DNA of 64,000 nucleotides, from contig JASANE010012417.1 in assembly GCA_030248225.1 (NCBI GenBank), forward strand, positions 1 through 64,000, given 5' to 3'. Positions 7,751-19,802 of the stretch are shown in pieces (positions within the stretch are counted from its first letter, which is position 1; each line of letters opens with the position of its first letter). The translations under genes and the position numbers were made by a program. This stretch comes from Trileptium ribeirensis. Lineage: Eukaryota > Nematoda > Enoplea > Enoplida > Thoracostomopsidae. The notes under the pieces were generated by a model. That model was not told where the DNA came from and made no database searches. It saw only the letters and a program-made list of their open reading frames with translations.

Positions 7751-7919
7751 CCCGAATTTTATCCTTCAAAACACCTGGTATACCTTAAAACCGGAAGTGA
7801 CGAGGGCTCCGTTTCATAATCAAGTCGTGTATAATCGTCATGGTAAAAGCAAAGCTACTTATTTTTTTATCTAATGGAATGATCATCAACGAACCTCATC
7901 AACTGATAACAATCTTAAT

Positions 7920-9879
7920 ATCTGGATACGTCCAAATAGAAAATAGCCACGGAAAGCGTAGGAGGAGATTCCATAGTGATGCATGCCATCTGTACAAACA
8001 TAAGACCGAAATAGCAACAACTGGAGCTATATTTAAGTATTTGGTATTGATGAAAAGCAGAAAAACATACACAATCATGTGATGTGATTTTTGACACTAT
8101 CTGAAGAGTTGTTGTCAACGGTGTTGGCGTTAATGTCGTTTTGGTACCGCTTGTATTAGAAACTATCAACATATTGCAACGTTCAAGTTAGAGGAGATGG
8201 TAGTGCATGGTACGGATTGTGTTTCGTTGCAAAATATGTACAAATATCTGACAAGACACGTGAAACAACCTTTGTATTAATTTTTTCAGATTGTTAATGG
8301 TAACTGTACATACTCGTGATTGCACTCCGTGACTAACAAATAGTCCTAGAGACTTGACAGTACAATCACCACGTCATAGGCTTTACTAGTAGCTTACCAT
8401 AGTGTGAATTATATAATAGGCAACGTTTGTGATCTACAGAAGCATCTGAATCGGCGAGATGCCAACTACTGTTTGGAATTATGTTTGTATATTTGAGCTG
8501 AAGCAAATTGCAAAAACGAAAGTACTTTTGAAACTGTATAATATTGCAACTAGTTATGAAATTAAAAATCTCTTAAATGAATTGCATCCCAACGTACGCT
8601 CACTGTTAAAGGATTATGCGATGTAGTAAACGCATTACTTATAATATACACACATATGCATGTATATTCTTTTACTATATGTTTCAACTTTATAGAAATA
8701 TAATTACATACAGACTGTTGGAAATTCTCCGTAGCTTACATGTTCACCATTTGTTTCAAAGTTTAGACAAAAAATATTTAGCAGGATGTAAAAGCAGTTG
8801 TTTTACGAATCATATGTTGTACTCCTTTGCGACAAATTATCTGCTACAGAAACAAAAATGTGATAAATGTACTTTTATATCCGCTATCGAAATCTTTTAA
8901 ACAGTCATGAGTACGTCCGTTGTCCTACAATTAATCACGATTAATTAGCGATAGTTATGTACTATTTATTTTTAACACTGTGATAAGTTTGCTTCAGCAG
9001 TTTCTTAACCATGATTGAAAAACAACAGTATCGAAAGTATTTAGCGCAGAAATATTTAGCATATTTATTTAACTGCCTTCTCTGATAACACCATTATTGT
9101 ATCTTTTTCCGCATCTTGCAACTTTAAATAGTTTTAGCCTTAAGTTTTGACTTGAGCAATATAATTTAATAAAACCGACCCCGGTAAAATATTACTTAAC
9201 AAAATGGACCCGATAATATATAGTATGATTTTACATATTGTACAACTTTGTCATCTGACGATGTTATCATGCGTAAGATAGATTGTTATGGGTTTTTGTT
9301 GTTTAACAACAGCACACATGTGCGCTGTTAGTACGTCCAAGTTATCATTACTTAAACATGCAACATACATCGATTAGAGTTTTGGCTGGAAGTTACAATT
9401 CTTCTGCTCTTGTTTAGTTACACACACTTACGACTTTGACAGTTAACAATTTTTGCTACAGTTTTGTGTTTCGAAAGAGAAATTTTCAAGCTTCGTAGTA
9501 TATACTTGAACCTTATTGAATTCAAACATGCTCACGTAGCTAGTATAAAAATTCTAATAGTAATGATAACTCGGTTTTAGGCACGGTAGTTCAAGTTGGG
9601 GATCTGAACGCTTGAGGAGCTTCTTATATGTTTACTCAAAAGGTATCCTGTTATGTAAGAAGACATTCTGTTCAAAAAATGTACGTTAAAGAACATGTGA
9701 AAAAACACTCTGAGAGTAAGTTGTTTTGTAGTTTTACACTAGTAACTCACAAGCGAGGAGAAATGAGTGTGATCTCACACTGACGTCATCTTGATTCCTA
9801 TGTTGAGAAACAAAATTAATATTCAAGTATGACAATCATGAATCATGGAAAATAGTCACAATAACCCAATGACATTACC
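7920..9879. other. Unassigned AT-rich sequence
   Basis: Only short open frames here (such as 8616-8900, +), none with recognisable motifs or splice context. The 80-codon frame at 7840-8082 straddles the palindrome edge and looks fortuitous. Confidence 0.5.
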
Positions 9880-10181
9880 GTCATCGTTTTCAACGTAGTT
9901 GAAAACCTACTGACCTGTCTTTCACGGAGCTCTGGCAAAATTTATCAAATTTCAAATATTTGGACTGAATTATAGTGCTCGATATGCAATCTATAATGGA
10001 AGATATTGACAATTGCTCAAAAACATGCATGTCATCGTTTTCTGCATAGTCGAAAACCTACCGACCCGACTGTTCACGGATATCTGCCAAAATTTACGAA
10101 ATATGCAATTTTTGGGTTCAAGAGGGACCTTATCCAACCATGACCATCATTAATCACGGAAAATTCAGATGTGCTCGTAGG
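9880..10181. repeat. Diverged 151-bp tandem duplication
   Basis: GTCATCGTTTT...GAAAACCTAC.GACC starts at 9880 and again at 10031, followed in both by similar CACGGA..TCTG.CAAAATTTA sequence. Similarity is moderate, so the duplication is old. Confidence 0.6.
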
Positions 10182-11225
10182 GATTATTATTTATTTTTTA
10201 ACTTAACGTGTATCTATAGCTTGGGTATAGCTCTGAGATGTGCTGGGCTGGACCATTGAACTGTAAAAAAATATGAATAAACTATCAAGGGATGAATGAA
10301 AATACGAAATTTTTCACATTGACGGTCATAACACTATAACAGAAGGAACATATTTGAAAAATATACATTTTGAATAATCGTCAGTGTTTCTGAGGTGCTT
10401 TTCATACTCTCAGCAAACACAATCAAATAGCAGTAGTATAACTAGTGTATATCCGTGCAACAACTGAGCAAGGATGCAAAACATGTTGATATCGTTAAAT
10501 CGTAGTTCCAACGTTCCAAAGATGACAAGATCTAGCAATGGAATATATGTGAAACATATTTGCATTCGTTGAGTACTGTTATATTAAGACTTAATTTTGC
10601 GACAAAACTTTAGTATCGAAATGTGTAGTGAAATTTATAATAAGTTTCTGACCGCATGTGGGACACTGTTCTGCAGAGTAATTCAACGGTAATGTCTGAG
10701 ACTAAAGGTTGGACTTTAATTTAAATATTTATGTATCTAATACTACATTGAATTTATCTAGTAGAACCTGACGATGCAGGGGATATTATTAATAAATCTA
10801 GTTTCTGACACTATAGTACATGATTGGGAAAAGTTGAAAACGATGTCATAGCACATATTTCAATTACTTTTTTGTACAGAAAGAATTAAAAATTATGCAG
10901 GAGTAAACTAAAGCAGCAATGTTTGCCATCATAATTCGTAAGAAGCAAGTGCGACGCCGTTGTTCATAACACACCAAGATGTGGGTATTAAAATTCGAGT
11001 TTTGTCATCTAACAAACTTTTGTACATGGTGTCAAAAGAGGATGGGTCACGTCACATCTTAAGTTTACTCTTGCATTTGGCTTTAGTGTAGCAACAGATA
11101 TTAGCTAGCTGCACCCCGGTAGTATATTTTGTTTGAACTAAGATGCTTGTGAAGAAACCCAACGGTTTAAGCAAGGCATCTAGTTGCACTATCAGAAGGA
11201 ATTCAAAGTAAGTTATATGTTCTAA
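10182..11225. other. Unassigned AT-rich sequence
   Basis: No coding or repeat signal seen by eye. Confidence 0.5.
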
Positions 11226-11264
11226 GTTTTTTCTATTTTCCTAAAAGACAGGTAATGTATAGTA

Positions 11265-11325
11265 ACAACAAAAACAACAACAACAATAATATTAATAATA
11301 ATAATAATAATAACAGTAATAAAAA
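11265..11325 (+). repeat. (AAT)n/(AAC)n microsatellite
   Basis: Simple triplet tract. It encodes an Asn run in one frame of a short ORF, which is likely fortuitous. Confidence 0.8.
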
Positions 11326-11430
11326 AATAAGTAAAGTCGCACAAGGGGGTGTCGGTCTTATTCTGCGGAAAGTGATTCGAAGAAAAAGGGTTAAAAATTG
11401 GGATAGAAAAGCAGAGGGGCTTAAACATAA

Positions 11431-11838
11431 ACGGAAAGCCAAACACCAAAATTGAGGCAAGTTTTGTTTGAAAGGCCACAGTCCGAAAAAGTAGTACGGA
11501 CTAAAAAACTTACTCCATCACCCGAAACTGTGCGCAATAAAATTAAAAGTATTAAGCAAGAATTAAGAACACCAAGCCCCGAACCACCGTCACCGCCGTG
11601 TATCATCACACCACAACAATCGACATCAAGTAAACAGGCGACGCCCCCACTGTTGAGCACGCCATCGTTGCCACCGATCATACGTGGTGAACCACAAACA
11701 ACCCCTCGGCGGAGCCCCCGCCTTTCAACCACCCAGCAACCTCGAAGAAGTCCTCGTCATCATCAGCAGCAAAAATCTCCAGACAGTCCGACCAGACGAC
11801 GCTACTACCGTGCACCATATTGGAAATACCGGAACTAA
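11431..11838 (+). CDS. Candidate exon, Pro/Ser/Arg-rich protein
   Basis: An open frame after a stop at 11428, running to a TAA at 11836-11838. The residues are far from random: TPSPETVRNKIKSIKQELRT, then SPEPPSPP and two RRSPR-type repeats followed by a Gln/His run. Composition resembles a disordered, phosphorylatable, nucleic-acid-binding tail. A pyrimidine-rich stretch ending in CAG lies at 11226-11251 and could be a splice acceptor. A GTAAG lies at 11841, just after the stop. A basic segment (RRKRVKNWDRK) precedes it in another frame. I do not recognise a family. It could be the last exon of a host gene or a chance frame in biased sequence. Confidence 0.3.
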   Translation, partial: TESQTPKLRQVLFERPQSEKVVRTKKLTPSPETVRNKIKSIKQELRTPSPEPPSPPCIITPQQSTSSKQATPPLLSTPSLPPIIRGEPQTTPRRSPRLSTTQQPRRSPRHHQQQKSPDSPTRRRYYRAPYWKYRN

Positions 11839-12117
11839 AGGTAAGAACGTTTTCAGAGCCATGCTTTTGACTTGGCTCTTTGTAAATAATTTAGATGTAG
11901 AAAGGAACAAAAACGGATAAGGCAAAACCAGAGGTAAGTGGCCGACGTATGTTACTTATATACAGCGTACCGATGCTGGAAGGGGTAAGTAAATCGTCGC
12001 AGTTTTATTAAACCAGGCGAGTGTATAGAACAAGATCAAAACATTTGGAAACAAATCAGAGCTTTGCACATTCCCAGCTTACAGACAAGTACATCAGCGA
12101 AATGTTAAAAAACCCCC

Positions 12118-12151
12118 CACACCCCACCCCACCCACACACCCCCCCCCCCC

Positions 12152-12190
<39 letters not shown>

Positions 12191-12335
12191 CCCCCCACCC
12201 CCCCCGGGCCCCCCCCCCCTCCTCAATGGGCCAGCGCCCCTAACCCTCCTCCAGGGAGGGAGAGGGGTACGGCTGCCCCAACCTCAGGGAGGGGTAAGCC
12301 TGCCCCCTCCCATCTGGGAGGGGGAGGGGGGATAA
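12118..12335. repeat. C-rich low-complexity island with G/C hairpins
   Basis: A long C homopolymer-like tract (about 12118-12220) is followed by three short inverted repeats of the type CCCTCC..GGGAGGG (around 12245-12262, 12280-12297 and 12300-12330). Base composition differs sharply from the AT-rich surroundings. The exact C-run length may be unreliable because of sequencing. Confidence 0.75.
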
Positions 12336-13560
12336 ACCCCCCCATTTCTTATCTACTTAGCCTGCTTATTGAACCGCTGTTGCGGCGTGTATTATCTGAC
12401 ATCTTGTAGTTTTACTACAACGCCATGACAAAATTATAGTACCACACTAAAATTATTGTATTTGATATACAATATTACCTGATTCATGGTAGAACCGGAT
12501 TACGGTCTAAGGATATTGCCCATTTTTGCATAAAATTTTGACTATAAAGTCGAGCAAGAAAAATTATATGTAGAAATTTCAATAAGGCCAATAATTTTTG
12601 AACCCAAAGCAATTCGGAAAATTCCTTGAGAAAACTGATATAGAGTCCAGGTGCATGTCTTTTGAACGCCCTGTTCGAATAAATTAATGAGCCATCGTAA
12701 CTAAAAGATTGAAAGAAAAATAGAAAGTTTTTGTTAATTGGTACGTTCATCAAACTCACAAGCCCTCGTTGTTTCAATCACGCTTGGGCTCTCTCAAAAA
12801 TATCTAATTCTTTAGATAGGGAGAACCCAGATATGATGAACATGAGCAATTTTCATGGTCAAAAATCGTTCCAGTCATTCGAATATAACCTGATTACAAA
12901 TGCTAAAATGATGGATTTAACACACATCTCGATGAAATGCTCAGAACGAAACAGCTCTTTTCGCCTTGTTTTTTTGGCCAAATGGCTCCATTAGATTAAG
13001 TCCAAAATAGTTTTCGTTTAGACTTAGATAGCGATAGTCGATCGTAGTTGATTTTGGACGGTAGATTTTTAAGAGAGCTCTTCTTCTTGTCGTCCAGGCA
13101 AATAAATTTATTGGCAAGACATGATGCGTGTCACAGTGACAGTTTTTGGCATGATCCTACCTGATAAAATAAGCATTTTGTGTGGTAATCAAAATCACGT
13201 CAGAAATTTATCCCGCAAATGTGGCAAGATGATCTGGTGTTTTAAAATGTGTTCCAAGTGACAAATATTTTAAAATTAGTGCATGTTTTTAATCGTGGAA
13301 AAATTAACTTTTAGGATAAAAGAGCATCCACGTACGATACAACAATGACGGCGACTCATGAAAGACAATGTCTGAATTTTAAGTGATCTGGCTCACTTGA
13401 ACGCCTAGCAGAAATTTATATCTATAAATTTTGGTAAGCTCTGATGTCCTAGGCTGTTTGGATGTACGTGGTTGATTAAATTGAGGTAAAAACGATTAAA
13501 ATTTAGTTAATTTCTTCAAATCAAAACATGTACGGGATCAGCCGGTTAAGCACCAACAGT
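12336..13560. other. Unassigned sequence
   Basis: The frames at 12484-12777 (-) and 12731-12994 (+) overlap each other and show no motif. Confidence 0.5.
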
Positions 13561-13880
13561 TGAAATGATATATGCTGTCTCAGGAAGGGTAGCCGGGTTT
13601 AGCGGGGGAGGTCATTTCAGGAGCCCTCCGCTTGGGGGAGTGGTGATACCAAATAGTTGATGTCCCCTCCTGCCCCCCGTCGCATTCTTATTGTCTCCAC
13701 TTTCACCCCAATTTTCGCCAAATTCTTCCAAATTTCCCTTATTTTTGCAACGTTTACCGCGCGCTTTTTCGTCGGACGGGATTCCGGAGCATGAACCGGG
13801 GTAGCTCAAGACACGTAGACGTGGGACTCTGGGGGCTGTCCGAGGTCTCAGGTGGTAGCCCCCGGGAACCTATGCTTCGG
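13561..13880. other. GC-richer patch of unknown origin
   Basis: Contains GGGGGAGG, CCCCCGTCGC and a GGTTTAAATCT string resembling a pol III B box. Probably a decayed repeat; no boundaries could be defined. Confidence 0.35.
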
Positions 13881-14903
13881 TATGCGTGGTTTAAATCTAA
13901 GGCACATATTGACACACCACTTTAGGTAGTATACCAAATATTCAAACATGTTGATCTTGCGCATCTAGATATTAAACCAAAATTATCAATATTAAGGTAA
14001 AAATTCAACTCAAAAGCATACAGCTTGGGCGCGAGCGTGAATTATCTTCAAAATTGGAGCTTACCGTTAGAGTTGAGCTGGAAACAACAAGCCTTCCGAA
14101 TTTCTCCTAGTTGGGGCGCGCAGTTTTGGGACTTCAAGTTGTTAGAGTACCTCAGACAAAATGACCGATGTCCAAATTCGTTAAGAATTTTTTCAATTTA
14201 TAAGATTTACAAGAGCTGATAAAAAAAGGGAACCCCATAAGAATCCTCTGAGAGAAAGCATAAAAGTGTCCAAAAATTTTACAAGATTTGAATTTCTACC
14301 CGGTGAGCAAAGCCTGATACATACTCGATTCAGAACTAAACTGAAATTTATTGGAGATAATGAAGCAAGTATTTGGACATTGGAGATCTCCCACTAGTCG
14401 CAACGAGATAATTTCATGACCTTAATTTAAGAGACCTAGTAACTAGATATTCTTTCGATTCGCGTAATAACTTAGCCAAGTACAACCGAAAAATAATACA
14501 ATAACCCAGCGAATACAAAACTAAAATGCGTCATACATTATTGAAAATAGACGGGGAGCGATCAAATTGCGCTAAGCCAGAATTATCGATCGCAACTTAG
14601 CTATTCTAATCAATTACAGAATTTGTAAACTATTTGGAAATATTAATGCATTTTCATCAAACCGAACGCTAGCTGGACTAAAACCATGAGCTAAGGACAC
14701 TAGTGAATTCATAAAATGTTACCATAAGCTTGGTTACTTCGATTAGCCGGATCAAGATATTTACAAAGACTATGCGGAAACTACCTCTGACGAGAGATCT
14801 TTTAAATAAGAAAATTTTGTTCAAAAGTTTTTGGTGTTATGCCTACACGACAAAATCACAATATAACATATTATTCTAAGTCAAAATCGGTCAAAAATGA
14901 TGC
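13881..14903. other. Unassigned sequence
   Basis: The 64-codon frame at 14025-14219 has no motif. Nothing else seen. Confidence 0.5.
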
Positions 14904-15332
14904 GTGACACCACTCTAGGTGCGTAGACAAAGGTTTTTCTTTTTCAAATTAACGAACTGATTCGCGTTGAAATTCTCCTTCATTTTTTGCCGTTGGTATT
15001 CGCATTTTGAATTTGCATTCGTGCGCACTGTCCATTTCGCACGTTTGTTAGCGTTCGTCAAATGGTATAATGAAAAGACAGCAATGTCCGCGGTCTATTT
15101 TAGTACTATAGAATACGAGAAAAACGTAATTGGTAATTGCGTTTTCACATACGCGGCTACCATAATGCGATGCTAAATGGTGACTGCGAACATCACCTAC
15201 GCGTTGCTGTATCGCAAATCATATACGCGGACATAAGAATAATGGTGATTTGTTACGGTTCATCGCTTTTAGGATCGTGAATTCACTTAATAAATGAACA
15301 ACCCAGGTGTACGCACCTAAAAGTGGACTCAC
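14904..15332 (+). mobile_element. MITE family 1, copy 1
   Basis: A 429-bp non-coding element with imperfect ~30-bp terminal inverted repeats. The right end reads GGTGTACGCACCTAAAAGTG, continuing GACTCAC; the left end begins GTGACACCACTCTAGGTGCG. A second copy lies at 52551-53008, sharing the ends and internal strings such as CATTTTTTGCCGTTGGTATT / TTTTTGCCATTGGTATTCGC. No clear target duplication, so superfamily unassigned. Confidence 0.75.
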
Positions 15333-16881
15333 GCTTGAGTCGTTAAGAACAAGACTAAATTGGGCCCAATGGTTGTGTATGAAAATTCTAACCGTCTCAC
15401 GAAACAGAAAAGTCGTACGGATTAAGCTATCTTTAATGACCAAGAAGCCAAGCAGTAAAATTAATTCGAAATCCGAATACCAAAGGTACACTGTGTGCTA
15501 TGGCACGTCTGGTTCAAGTCAATGTGTTATTTAAATTCAATATTCTTTGTACTGTTCTGAATACTCCACTTTCATCTAAAGTTAATAACATAGTATCGCA
15601 GCCAGATATGACATTAGTATGAAATCTCACCATATTTTTAGTTCCGAGATGAGTTTGAGTGCAGCTTGCAAAATTCTGCGTCCAATAACGCAGATCATTA
15701 ATGTACGTAAATGATTTTTGCAATGCGCATGGATTCTGAACCCAATAGGTATACCAAGTTGAACATTTACATAACGTTCAGTCTAATTAATTGTTCAAAG
15801 CACTCAATTGCAGTGAAGATTTCGCTATATACAGTGCCTGAGAAATACTGTTTTCTCGTACAAGAAAATTTATTTTTGTCCCGCACAAATTTGTACCGCC
15901 TCTATCAATGTCAAGCACAGTAAATATAATTCTGTTGTGCCATTGAGGTAGTTCCGTCACTCTTTAATGTCCTTGCGAACTCCGCTTCCGGGATACCGTA
16001 CAAAATGGAACCAAAATGTTCCAATGGTTCTTGCAGATTTTCCGGCCGAGATCGCTCGTCCGGAAAATCTGACGAATACCAAAATAAAATTTTATCATCA
16101 GAACAGCTTAAACTTTGCAAGAGTTCTTAAGCCAGGTAAGGCTACAGATAAACATAAGCAATAAGTTATGCAACGTACTTGATAAATATGAGATGAAATG
16201 CTTTCTTTCACAACAAAAATGATAATATACTCATGATGCCGACTAAGATGCCGTTGAGGTATCAGGAAAGTTTTATACTAGCGTTGTATTCCCAAAATCC
16301 TTTTTATGCCGTAACTCACAAGGACCCTTCGACGCCTAACCCTCTAGTAGAACACAGCACTAAACTGGCTTCTCTGGAAGAGTGGCTTCCCGTTCAAAAA
16401 TTTCCTAGTACAATACGACATTGACATTCAGAGCCGGGCCGTCGATAGCGATTGACTTCCGCGACCTGAGGTCAAAGAGATTATAAGTGGCCAAACGACA
16501 TATTTTTATATCGCGTAGCCTCACTAAAATTGACTAGTTTTGATAAAACCACACATTGCTGCGTAAAAACAACCTGCAAATTGAGAACAGCGCGAAAATA
16601 ACTACAAAATTTGTAAGTTTTGAGTTTGCCCAAAGTGGAGTTTACGATTACCGAAGCGAGCTGATTCCGTTTAAATCTGAAAGTGTAATAACCTGGAAAA
16701 GCTGATTCACAGAAATGGGGCCTCCGTTGAAAACAGGGACACGGCTTGATCAATAAAACGTACTACACAAGTGCGAAAATTTTAAGCATCTATATGAACT
16801 TTAGGATAAGCCATAGTGAGTCATTGTCAACTTTTAGGTACTAACTAGGCATCCTTATTTATGCGATTGGTTAATTTTTCA
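15333..16881. other. Unassigned sequence
   Basis: Several 60-75-codon frames on both strands overlap one another and lack motifs. An inverted pair TTTTCCGG..CCGGAAAATC near 16039-16068 is the only local structure noticed. Confidence 0.5.
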
Positions 16882-16885
16882 TTAA

Positions 16886-17150
16886 CCCTTTCATGCCCGA
16901 ATTAATTTGACTATCGTGCAATGTTTGACAAACTCAAGCCTGCGCCAGGGATCGAACCCGATACGTACGCTTGAAACTTGTGTACACAAACCACTGAGCT
17001 ATCTGAGAGCTGTTGCTCGGTTCCTTAAGGAACCTCACGTTGCGAGCGAGTAACAACGCACGTTCAAACGTACGATATACGACAAACTCAGTAAACACAA
17101 CGAGTCGCAATGTGCGTTGGGTCCATTTGGACCTTACGGGCATGAGAGGG
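16886..17150. mobile_element. piggyBac-like MITE with tRNA-like interior
   Basis: Terminal inverted repeats CCCTTTCATGCCCG (left) and CGGGCATGAGAGGG (right) are flanked by TTAA on both sides (16882-16885, 17151-17154). TTAA duplications and CCCTTT-type ends are typical of piggyBac elements. Inside, on the minus strand, is a tRNA-like stretch (about 16926-17010) with an A-box-like AGCTCAGTGGTT and a B-box-like GGGTTCGATCCC. It does not fold into a tRNA because the acceptor ends do not pair. Degenerate relatives are at 58057-58325 and 63010-63290, and possibly 57054-57270. Confidence 0.8.
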
Positions 17151-17154
17151 TTAA

Positions 17155-17359
17155 GTGAAGGATTGGGAAAGACAAGTCGATTTACCTATACGTAGGCCTA
17201 GGAGTTGACGCTCCCCAAGGGACCTCTACGAATAATACCGCAAAACTAGACGAGTGCGTAACCGAAAGGAGCCAGGCTGAACACATAAAAATGGCGGCCT
17301 GCGGCCTGTTAAGCTGATCGATTCATCGGACTAAGCATCGGTGCTTCTTCCTTCAGGTT
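17155..17359. other. Unassigned sequence
   Basis: Contains a short GC-rich stretch (GCGGCCTGCGGCC) and no open frame. Confidence 0.5.
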
Positions 17360-17968
17360 CTACGAAGCTGGGGTCGTATGTGCGTCGTTCAGTAGGACGC
17401 CGACGGTACAAATGAGTAATCCATCTTGGACATTCGATAGAGTTTTTCTTTTTGCATCAGTTTCGGCTGAATCGAGTTGAAAATTTTTCCCTTTTAGTAC
17501 ATTTCTGTTCTCCATACTGGCTCCCACCATGAAGAGTGGAACTGTGGTAGAAACCGGGTAGTCTTGTTCCAAGACTGTACAGACTTACGGAGGGTTGACT
17601 TCGGGCATGGTTTGACGGGTACTACGCATTTGATAAGCTTCGCGAATGGGTTTTTGATCGTCGCGGTATTAGGGCTTGGCGATGTCTAGGTCGAATGATC
17701 TGTAAAAGGAGGTGTTGTCGTTGTTAACGAATGCGCAGCAATTGGTGACGAGAAACTTGACATCTGAATGTTTTGCTGACATTAGACTGTCTTTCAGTGA
17801 TGTCGTATTGGTGCGCCTATATAGCTGGCTACCATGGGTTTCGCGGCAATTTCGCCCGAACCAGTTTGGCGGCAGTGGCCTGAAGAGACTTTTCGCTGTT
17901 GTCGCATATGAGTGGTACTTGGAGGCGGTGAACCATGTGTCGGGATGAGAACGAAGCCTGTGTAGCAA
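17360..17968 (-). pseudogene. Possible decayed coding stretch
   Basis: Two adjacent minus-strand frames (17669-17968 and 17360-17572) are separated by stops and look more protein-like than the surroundings. No motif or family is recognised. They may be a decayed retroelement segment, since Gypsy pieces lie on the same strand at 19.8-22.2 kb. Confidence 0.2.
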
Positions 17969-19802
17969 AGCTAGTCCTAATAACTTTCACCAAGAACCCG
18001 TACGATGTGTAATGTAACACTCAGGACCTAGGACTCAGCTCACCACACACGCTTACGAACCTCCAAGAAATATCAAGGACACAAGACTTCTGAGCAAAAT
18101 CAGTCACGGCTAAGTTAACTAATTCAAGCTTAAACACAGAAAGCTAGGACACACACGCACTAAAACCTCTCTTATTATTGCCCCAAGGTTATTACTATGG
18201 TCAAAATAAGACAACAATTGAAACGGTGAGGCGACCGTGAGGTCTAATAGGTACTGCTGGGCAACCACAGTTAAAATTCTCATAAATCAAGAAAGGTGAT
18301 AAGCGTCCTTCCAACAAAATCTACCTTATAATATAGGAAGGGAATGATCGTCCTTCCTCACACAACAAATTATTGATAGTGTAAAATAATCAAAGAGCTA
18401 CTTACGCGCTGCGGTTTCTTCGGAGATTAACTCTCCGAGTGAACCATGCAACTGGCTTATATACACAGAAATCCTAGACTACATCAATTCTAGGAAAATG
18501 TTTAATTGCCTCAAAAACAAACCGAAATGCCACTATATTCAGCGGTTCGGGTTTATTTAACCTATCGCCAATATTAAAATAAACCTCTAACATTCAACCA
18601 GAAATCTCATAATTCTCAGAAGTCAGCCACCTATTAATGTTTTAAATAAATTTTAAAAGATCATTAATTCTAAAAAAAATAAAAATTTAATAAAAATAAA
18701 AAATCAATAGATCACCACACAAACACGCTCAGAAACCTAATTTATATATATATTTTCGTAAAATGTCAGCTCAATCAACTGCGCGCTCACTCGGTACGCA
18801 TCTGCAACTATAGCACCCGGAAAACACCCGTGTCAAAGCAAACATGATGTCATACAGTCTCCAGTGTCAGGCAACTGCTGCCCCACATCCGACCGTTTGT
18901 TTGCCACATTTCCCCGTCGTCGCCCATTTATCAGCCCCGAAGGAACTGTAGGCTCCAACCATGCAGACTTACCTATGTCGCAGAGCATTCGTCTTGCACA
19001 CTGTTAACGAGTTAACAGGGCCGCTATTACCGAAGTAACAGCGCCGACAGTCAGCATGACCGGTCCGTTTCCAGACCTAGACTACCTTCGCAGGGAGTAA
19101 CAAATGCACACCCGAACATGGCCCAAGCCAAGCCACCCGACACCAATACGACATCAGACAAAAGTCCCCAATGACACAGATATCGCCGAGGACCAAGCTA
19201 TACGCGCAAACTAACGCCTCAAACTCGAACTAAAAGGATCCTCAGAACACGGCAAGGTGATGCAAGATTTTTGTGTCGTTTTCATTTGAAAACTGGTGAA
19301 CTATGTCTATGTTGAAATAATAATGTAAAAGCTTGTGAAATGTAACTTTATTATTTTGGCTTTTGCCGACGTAGAATTAACTTTACTCCTCTGTGTACCA
19401 AGTGAACCAAGAACCAAAATACAGCAAACACAATTTGTGAAGACTTCACACGATTTTTTATGAATTATAAAAGAACAAAACTCACAAATATTATGAAATC
19501 TCAGTCAGCATTGATATTGTGGTTCCAACGATATATTTGATGTAAAATTATCTACGCTATGGTGTAAAAAAATATAAAAATTATCGAAATTACACAAAGA
19601 CCGCTGAACTGCAAAGCTATAGTCAAAACAAAACGTTCACATAAATAAGATTTGAAATTTTGCTGCGGCGGTAACGAAAATGTTAAATAAAAAACGTTGT
19701 GCTGCTACATGGATGTTTCCTGCCTACATATGTAAAAACTTAATTCACGTGAAATGCCGCTAATCAAAATAGCTACATACATATGTGTAAGAAAATCCAA
19801 GC
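17969..19802. other. Unassigned, partly GC-richer sequence
   Basis: 18780-19250 is noticeably richer in G+C and could be LTR or leader sequence of the neighbouring Gypsy remnant. I found no matching partner LTR. 18640-18720 is A-rich. Confidence 0.35.

Larger units (their letters stand above)
3977..7919 (-). repeat. Right arm of the 7.9-kb palindrome
   Basis: Mirror copy of 1-3935. The similarity can be followed to about 7919, where the mirrored partner reaches base 1, so the real right boundary cannot be fixed from this window. This arm keeps the better copies of genes A, C and Z. Its inner copy of gene B and inner C fragment (about 4000-5225) are the most decayed sequence in the element. 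Confidence 0.95.

Noticed and set aside
1..7919. Palindrome as an assembly artefact
   Set aside because: The arms differ by many substitutions, indels and unshared stops, which an artificial mirror would not have.
11255..11455. Asn-rich protein-coding ORF
   Set aside because: The first third is translation of an AAT/AAC microsatellite; the frame may instead be upstream part of a frameshifted exon, but this cannot be supported.
12021..12335. Proline-rich ORF
   Set aside because: Produced by the C-rich low-complexity tract.
16926..17010. Functional tRNA gene (also 37097-37180 and 57090-57165)
   Set aside because: A- and B-box-like strings are present, but acceptor stems do not pair and two lie in repeats; they are tRNA-like repeat parts.
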